A stretch of 59,433 nucleotides of DNA from Zoogloea sp. (GTDB taxonomy: Bacteria > Pseudomonadota > Gammaproteobacteria > Burkholderiales > Rhodocyclaceae), in the NCBI GenBank assembly GCA_016720685.1, contig JADKKC010000030.1, positions 1 to 59,433 of the forward strand. Reading direction: 5' to 3'. Below, one piece after another: positions 55,835 to 59,433 of this stretch. A program made the position numbers and the translations under genes. Within the stretch, counting starts at the first letter, position 1. Every line of letters begins with the position of its first letter. The notes beneath the pieces were generated by a model. The model was given only the letters and a program-made list of their open reading frames with translations, ran no database searches and was not told the origin of the DNA.

Positions 55835-56743
55835 TCATTTTTCTTCAGTCGTGAAAGCAGCTAAGGCGAACTTCCGGAAGAGGGTCATCGCGGGAGAGTC
55901 GCTGCGCCTCGCCAGCGTGACCAGGGCGTATCGTCCTGCGCGTTCGAAATGGGGTTGAACCTTTATTTCCTGTAACTGGCCGGCGGAAATTCTTGCTCTG
56001 GCGCTGGCAAAGATGCCAAAAAAAACCGCATCTGTTGCTTCAACGACATCAAGAAGGCTGTTTACGTCCTCGCCGTTTATGGTCATCAACTGTGCGGGCC
56101 GTGCCGCAGTTCCCAATTGAGTGACCAGGTCTTGTGCAATCTCGTCACTCAGCGGCATCGAAGCCACCGGGTATTGCCGCAACGCGGCCAGATCAATCCG
56201 TGCCAGGGCCCGCAAAGGGTGCTGGCTCCGACACAGGAACCCGCCTCGAAGGGCAGGCAGGGCTTCGATCCGCAGGTCTTCGGCGGCGCTCAGGGCGCGG
56301 AGATCGACAACGATGACATCGACCGTTTCATCATGCAGTGACTGGGTGAGCAGGGGTACGGAACCGCGCGCAAGCTTGACCTGGATTCTCGGATGGTGGT
56401 TTGCCATCTGAATCAGGAACGGAGTCATGAGGATCGAGGCCGGCGTGGGGCCGAACCCGATGCCGATCGTGCCGAGCTCACCGTCCTTGAGCAGCGTGAT
56501 TCCGCGTTGCAGTTCGCGGGCTTCGAACACGATGTGCCTGGCGCGACTGACGACTTGCTGACCATAGGCGGTGAGCGTGTTCCGTTTGCCATCCCGGTCG
56601 ATGAGCTTTACGTCGAGCTCGTGCTCCAGGGCCTGAATGCTTCGGCTCAGGGCCGGCTGGGTCAGGCACAGCGCATCGGCCGCCTTGCGGAAGGATTGAT
56701 GCTCCGCCAGCGCAATCAGGTGCCGCAAGTGGTTAAGGTTCAT
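55835..56743 (-). CDS. LysR-family transcriptional regulator
   Basis: The 302-residue protein has an N-terminal winged helix-turn-helix (residues about 1-60; FRKAADALCLTQPALSRSI covers the recognition region). A periplasmic-binding-protein-like effector domain follows (about 90-295). It is divergent from the periplasmic M20 amidohydrolase gene, the classical LysR layout, so it probably controls that gene and itself. A T-N11-A palindrome covers its ribosome-binding region (56745-56761). The effector is unknown, but an acylated amino acid or the hydrolysis product is a reasonable guess. Confidence 0.93.
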   Translation of the reverse strand: MNLNHLRHLIALAEHQSFRKAADALCLTQPALSRSIQALEHELDVKLIDRDGKRNTLTAYGQQVVSRARHIVFEARELQRGITLLKDGELGTIGIGFGPTPASILMTPFLIQMANHHPRIQVKLARGSVPLLTQSLHDETVDVIVVDLRALSAAEDLRIEALPALRGGFLCRSQHPLRALARIDLAALRQYPVASMPLSDEIAQDLVTQLGTAARPAQLMTINGEDVNSLLDVVEATDAVFFGIFASARARISAGQLQEIKVQPHFERAGRYALVTLARRSDSPAMTLFRKFALAAFTTEEK

Positions 56744-56744
56744 T

Positions 56745-56761
56745 GATTACACCTTGTAATC
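56745..56761. promoter_or_regulatory. LysR-type binding box overlapping the lysR ribosome-binding site
   Basis: Perfect arms GATTACA (56745-56751) and TGTAATC (56755-56761) are spaced by CCT and contain the T-N11-A pattern (T56747, A56759). The box ends one base before the lysR start codon on the minus strand, which would suit autorepression. Confidence 0.65.
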
Positions 56762-56781
56762 GAAATACAAAAATATTCGCA

Positions 56782-56811
56782 TTGGACGCATATTACTCGG
56801 GTTTGTATGAT
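56782..56811 (+). promoter_or_regulatory. Candidate promoter of the periplasmic M20 gene
   Basis: TTGGAC (56782-56787) and TATGAT (56806-56811) are spaced by 18 bases. Transcription would start near 56818, about 60 bases before the ATG. The LysR box lies about 20 bases upstream of the -35, a usual activator position. Confidence 0.6.
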
Positions 56812-56877
56812 CGCCGTGGTGCTGCGTTGGCTTACTCGAAGCAGCCTGTTCGCCCACTAGTAATCAGGAGACAAATC

Positions 56878-58203
56878 ATGAAATTCAATAAATTGGCGAT
56901 GGCCCTGGGGGCCGGCCTGCTTGGCGCCATGTCGTCTGCCCATGCGGTCGACGAGCGCGCGTTACTGGACATTGACTCCCACATTCGCACCGTTGAAAGC
57001 AGGATGATCGGCTGGCGTCGGGATATTCATCAGCATCCGGAACTCTCCAACCAGGAGCACCGCACCGCCAGGCTGGTGGCCGATCACCTGCGCAGTCTGG
57101 GGCTGGAGGTGAAAACGGGCGTGGGTGGCACGGGCGTGCTGGGCGTGCTCAAGGGCGGAAAACCCGGCAAGGTGGTGGCGCTGCGCGCCGACATGGACGC
57201 CTTGCCCGTCAAGGAGCTGGTCGATCTTCCGTTTGCCTCGAAAGCCAAAGGCAAGCACATGGGCAAGGAGGTGGACGTCATGCATGCTTGCGGTCATGAC
57301 GGACATACCGCGATCCTGATGGCGACCGCCGAAGTGCTTGCCAAAATGAAGGACCAGGTTCACGGCACCGTGAAGTTCATTTTCCAGCCGGCTGAAGAAG
57401 GGCCGTCCGAGGCATCCCACAAGGAAGGCGATCACATTGGTGCGCTGGCCATGGTCGATGCCGGGGTGCTGGATAATCCGAAAGTCGACGCCGTGTTCGG
57501 CCTGCACCTGATTCCGGCTTTTGCCACAGGTACGATTGGCTACCGGTCAGGGCCGATCCTCGCTTCGGGCGATACGTTTTCGATGAAGGTCACGGGCAAG
57601 CAGACCCACGGCGGCTTTCCGTGGAATGGAATCGATCCGATCGTCAGCACCGCGCAGATCGTCATGGGGCTGCAAACCATCGTCAGTCGCCAGCTGAATC
57701 TGTCGAAGGAGCCTGCAGTTATCTCCATCGGCTCGATTCACGGCGGCAATCGGGAGAACATCATTCCGGAGAGCGTCGAACTGCTCGGCACGGTGCGCGC
57801 TTTCGACGACGGCATGCGCGACGAGGTTTTGAAGCGCATGCAGGTCACCGCCGAATCGATCGCCCAATCCAGCGGCGCGAAGGCCGAAGTGAAGTTTCTC
57901 AAGCCGGGCTACTCGACGACGGTCAACGACGAAAACCTGTCCGCCCGGATGCTCCCGACCATGAAGCAGGTCACCGGCGGCAAGGCCGTGGTTGCTCCCA
58001 AGCTGAGTGCGTCGGAAGACTTTTCCGAGTTCCAGAAGAAGGTTCCAGGTGTGTTCTTCTTCCTCGGCTCGACCGATCCGAAGAAGGGCACCGCAACGGC
58101 CGCACCGAACCACTCGCCGAGGTTTGAAATCGACGAGGCCGCACTAACCGTCGGAGCCCGTGCCATGACTGCGCTCGCGCTGGATTTTCTGAATCAGCCA
58201 TAA
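56878..58203 (+). CDS. Periplasmic M20-family amidohydrolase
   Basis: The 441-residue protein has a clear signal peptide (MKFNKLAMALGAGLLGAMSS, then AHA at about residues 21-23) and so acts outside the cytoplasm. The M20D domain carries C138 and H140 in CGHDGHT, a Glu pair in QPAEEGPSE, GLHLIPA and a C-terminal His in NHSPRFE. It hydrolyses N-acyl amino acids or similar amides. Compared with the cytoplasmic M20 protein at 4710-5879 it is a related but separate enzyme. CAGGAG lies 8 bases before the ATG. It is divergent from a LysR gene that probably regulates it. Confidence 0.93.
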   Translation: MKFNKLAMALGAGLLGAMSSAHAVDERALLDIDSHIRTVESRMIGWRRDIHQHPELSNQEHRTARLVADHLRSLGLEVKTGVGGTGVLGVLKGGKPGKVVALRADMDALPVKELVDLPFASKAKGKHMGKEVDVMHACGHDGHTAILMATAEVLAKMKDQVHGTVKFIFQPAEEGPSEASHKEGDHIGALAMVDAGVLDNPKVDAVFGLHLIPAFATGTIGYRSGPILASGDTFSMKVTGKQTHGGFPWNGIDPIVSTAQIVMGLQTIVSRQLNLSKEPAVISIGSIHGGNRENIIPESVELLGTVRAFDDGMRDEVLKRMQVTAESIAQSSGAKAEVKFLKPGYSTTVNDENLSARMLPTMKQVTGGKAVVAPKLSASEDFSEFQKKVPGVFFFLGSTDPKKGTATAAPNHSPRFEIDEAALTVGARAMTALALDFLNQP

Positions 58204-58298
58204 CGCAAACACCACCTTGCCTAGACGCCCAAAACGGAAAAGCCCGGGACGAGCCCGGCGCTGGTCTTAATGGAGAGTTGGCGGAAGGGCGGCGACGA

Positions 58299-58694
58299 CT
58301 ACACCCGCTCCCCCAGGGCAAGCCGGGCGATGTAGCCCGACCGGGTTTCACCGGCCGCCCGTGCGGCACGATCAAGACGGAACAGCACCCGCCGGGGCAA
58401 GGTGATATTGACCCGTTCGACTTGGTTATCGAGCATCGCGGGGTCGATCTCCACCACGGCCCAAATCCAGCCCGCAAACTCCGGCCGGCCCTGGTGCTTG
58501 CTCACGGGGCGGGGCGGTGGAATGTCCTCCTCGTCATCGAGTAGCCCGTCAAGGTGAAGCACGATGGCTTCGCGGGCCTGTTCAATGGCTTCGTCCAGGG
58601 TATCGCCTGCCGAAAAGCAGCCCGGCAGGTCAGGCACCACAACGCCCCAGGCGCGGGCGTCGTCGCCGGGTTCGATGGAAATCGGGTAGCGCAT
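58299..58694 (-). CDS. hicB: HicB-family antitoxin
   Basis: The 131-residue protein begins MRYPISIEPGDDARAWGVVV, with VPDLPGCFSAGDTLDEA typical of the HicB RNase-H-like domain. It ends with a ribbon-helix-helix DNA-binding region (RVNITLPRRVLFRLDRAARA, about 95-130). HicB neutralises the HicA mRNA endonuclease and represses the operon. It is intact, but the hicA gene just upstream on the same strand is disrupted. The ATG at 58694 gives the family start; the frame is open further but reads through hicA. Confidence 0.9.
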   Translation of the reverse strand: MRYPISIEPGDDARAWGVVVPDLPGCFSAGDTLDEAIEQAREAIVLHLDGLLDDEEDIPPPRPVSKHQGRPEFAGWIWAVVEIDPAMLDNQVERVNITLPRRVLFRLDRAARAAGETRSGYIARLALGERV

Positions 58695-58708
58695 GGCGGT
58701 GTTCTCCG

Positions 58709-58884
58709 TTACTTGAGCCCGGCTTGCTGCAGGATTGAATGCAGCGTGCCGGCGGGAAGGTCTTTCTTCGGGTGTGGCACTGTCACCCGGCCGGGTTTGG
58801 TCGGGTGTTTGAACTGGTGATGGCTGCGGCGACCTCGTCTCAGCCATCGGCCTTGAGCATTCGAATTACATAGGCACTGTTCAT
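58709..58884 (-). pseudogene. hicA: Disrupted hicA toxin gene
   Basis: The ATG at 58884 opens a HicA-like start (MNSAYVIRMLKADG) but meets TGA where the conserved Trp should be. The second half, SHHQFKHPTKPGRVTVPH to QQAGLK with the catalytic His region, is in another frame and ends at TAA (58709). The 176-base length is off by one base (or four, or seven) from an intact gene of 58-60 codons, so a single deletion near the TGA explains both lesions. A -35/-10 pair (TTGCGG at 58914-58919 and TATGCT at 58892-58897, minus strand, 16-base spacer) could still drive hicB. Confidence 0.75.
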
Positions 58885-58977
58885 GATGTGTAGCATACGC
58901 ACGGCAATGAAAGCCGCAAACCTGCCTTTTCACCGTCCGGCGCTCGCCGGCAGGCAGCACCCCGAAATCTTCCCGCC

Positions 58978-59433
58978 TCAGTGCTTGGCACTGGCAAGCG
59001 GTAGCGACTTCGGATTGACCGCGTACAGGGTTTTGACGCGGCCGCGGGTGGGCTCCTGCCACGCCTCAAGGTGCCCCAGCTCTACCAGCAGATCGAGCCC
59101 GGCGATCACGCGCTTTTGAACGGCCAGCCCGGACTATCCCGGCCGCCAGACATTCCAGCCAACAAAGCCGCCCCGCGCCAAATCTCCCTTTTCGATCCTC
59201 TCCAATATTCGCCGGGCGGTGTCCGCTTCGCCGTGTTGTGCCACCCCTGCCCGTAGCCGCGCCGGGCGTGGGATTCGAGATAGACGGACCAGGGCAGCGC
59301 CCGCAGGGTTGCGGTGAAGCCCACCGGGCCGCGGTGCCCGTCCGCCAGGTGAAAGACCAAGGCGAGGGCCGACACGAGCTTTCGATACTTGGCCTGGTGT
59401 CGCCGACCGGCACAATGGAGCCAGAGCGTGATC
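58978..59433 (-). pseudogene. Degraded DUF3987 (primase/helicase-like) gene, 5' end outside window
   Basis: Translating the minus strand gives the typical C-terminal part of DUF3987 proteins: AKYRKLVSALALVFHLADG, PWSVYLESHARR, then, in another frame, TARRILERIEKGDLARGG. After that comes the winged-helix end, RVIAGLDLLVELGHLEAWQ to TLYAVNPK. Two lesions are visible: a one-base loss in a G run near 59250-59252, and TAG (59134-59136) where the conserved Trp of GWSGL is expected. Such genes are usually carried by prophages, plasmids and integrative elements. Next to hicAB, it suggests the edge of a decayed mobile element. Confidence 0.65.

Noticed and set aside
58204..58298. CCGGG/CCCGG stem after the periplasmic M20 gene as a terminator
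   Set aside because: Only 5 bp with no T tract. Possible, but too weak to list.

Overview
The window is about 59 kb of high-GC chromosome from a Gram-negative bacterium, most likely a betaproteobacterium near Rhodocyclales (Zoogloea/Thauera/Azoarcus-like). This rests on gene orders pyrG-kdsA-eno-ftsB and tig-clpP-clpX-lon, an ETF-ubiquinone oxidoreductase, an acetoacetate-CoA ligase, and -10 boxes of the TATCAT/TATAAT type. It is an inference, since no rRNA or other phylogenetic marker gene is present. Most of the window is housekeeping chromosome. No CRISPR array, tRNA, rRNA or intact insertion sequence was seen.

Layout. 1-10.6 kb: a secreted-protein fragment, a flavodiiron-like metallo-beta-lactamase-fold protein, a VWA/MoxR pair, a histone-deacetylase-like hydrolase divergent from an M20 amidohydrolase, the 3' stub of a universal stress protein, an FtsX-type permease and rmuC. 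10.9-16.8 kb: a tightly packed minus-strand set with two ArnT-like GT39 proteins, a polyprenyl-phosphate GT2, a flippase-like membrane protein and a PAP2 phosphatase. Together these look like a polyprenyl-linked sugar transfer module for envelope glycolipids. 16.9-18.3 kb: a membrane GGDEF protein. 18.6-27.7 kb: purL, ETF-QO, a thioesterase, acetoacetate-CoA ligase and an isochorismatase-type hydrolase. 27.8-35.7 kb: pyrG-kdsA-eno-ftsB, pgi, another GT39 protein and rpmE. 35.7-43 kb: trhP, a DnaJ-like protein, and the stress operon prkA-yeaH-spoVR. 43.4-50.2 kb: tig-clpP-clpX-lon (protein folding and ATP-dependent proteolysis) and an alpha/beta hydrolase. 50.4-54.8 kb: aroD, aroE, a TerC-type transporter, a universal stress protein and an NhaD/ArsB-type antiporter. 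54.9-58.2 kb: an alpha/beta hydrolase, a LysR regulator and a divergent periplasmic M20 amidohydrolase. 58.3-59.4 kb: a hicB antitoxin with a broken hicA and a decayed DUF3987 gene, probably a mobile-element remnant.

Regulatory signals of note are: a near-consensus sigma-32 promoter in front of lon, inside a palindrome; a nearly perfect 20-bp palindrome between ETF-QO and the thioesterase; a 16-bp palindrome upstream of an alpha/beta hydrolase; a LysR-type box covering the lysR ribosome-binding site; and several strong intrinsic terminators.

Sequence quality is uneven. A block of about 520 bases that is almost pure G+C, including 55 consecutive G, has replaced the 5' part of a stress-protein gene. 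Another GC-rich stretch extends the deacetylase. Single frameshifts break a GT39 gene and purL. These look more like assembly or sequencing errors than biology. The hicA and DUF3987 lesions are more likely true decay. No clearly undescribed system was found; the most promising leads are the unassigned operators and the envelope glycosyltransfer cluster.
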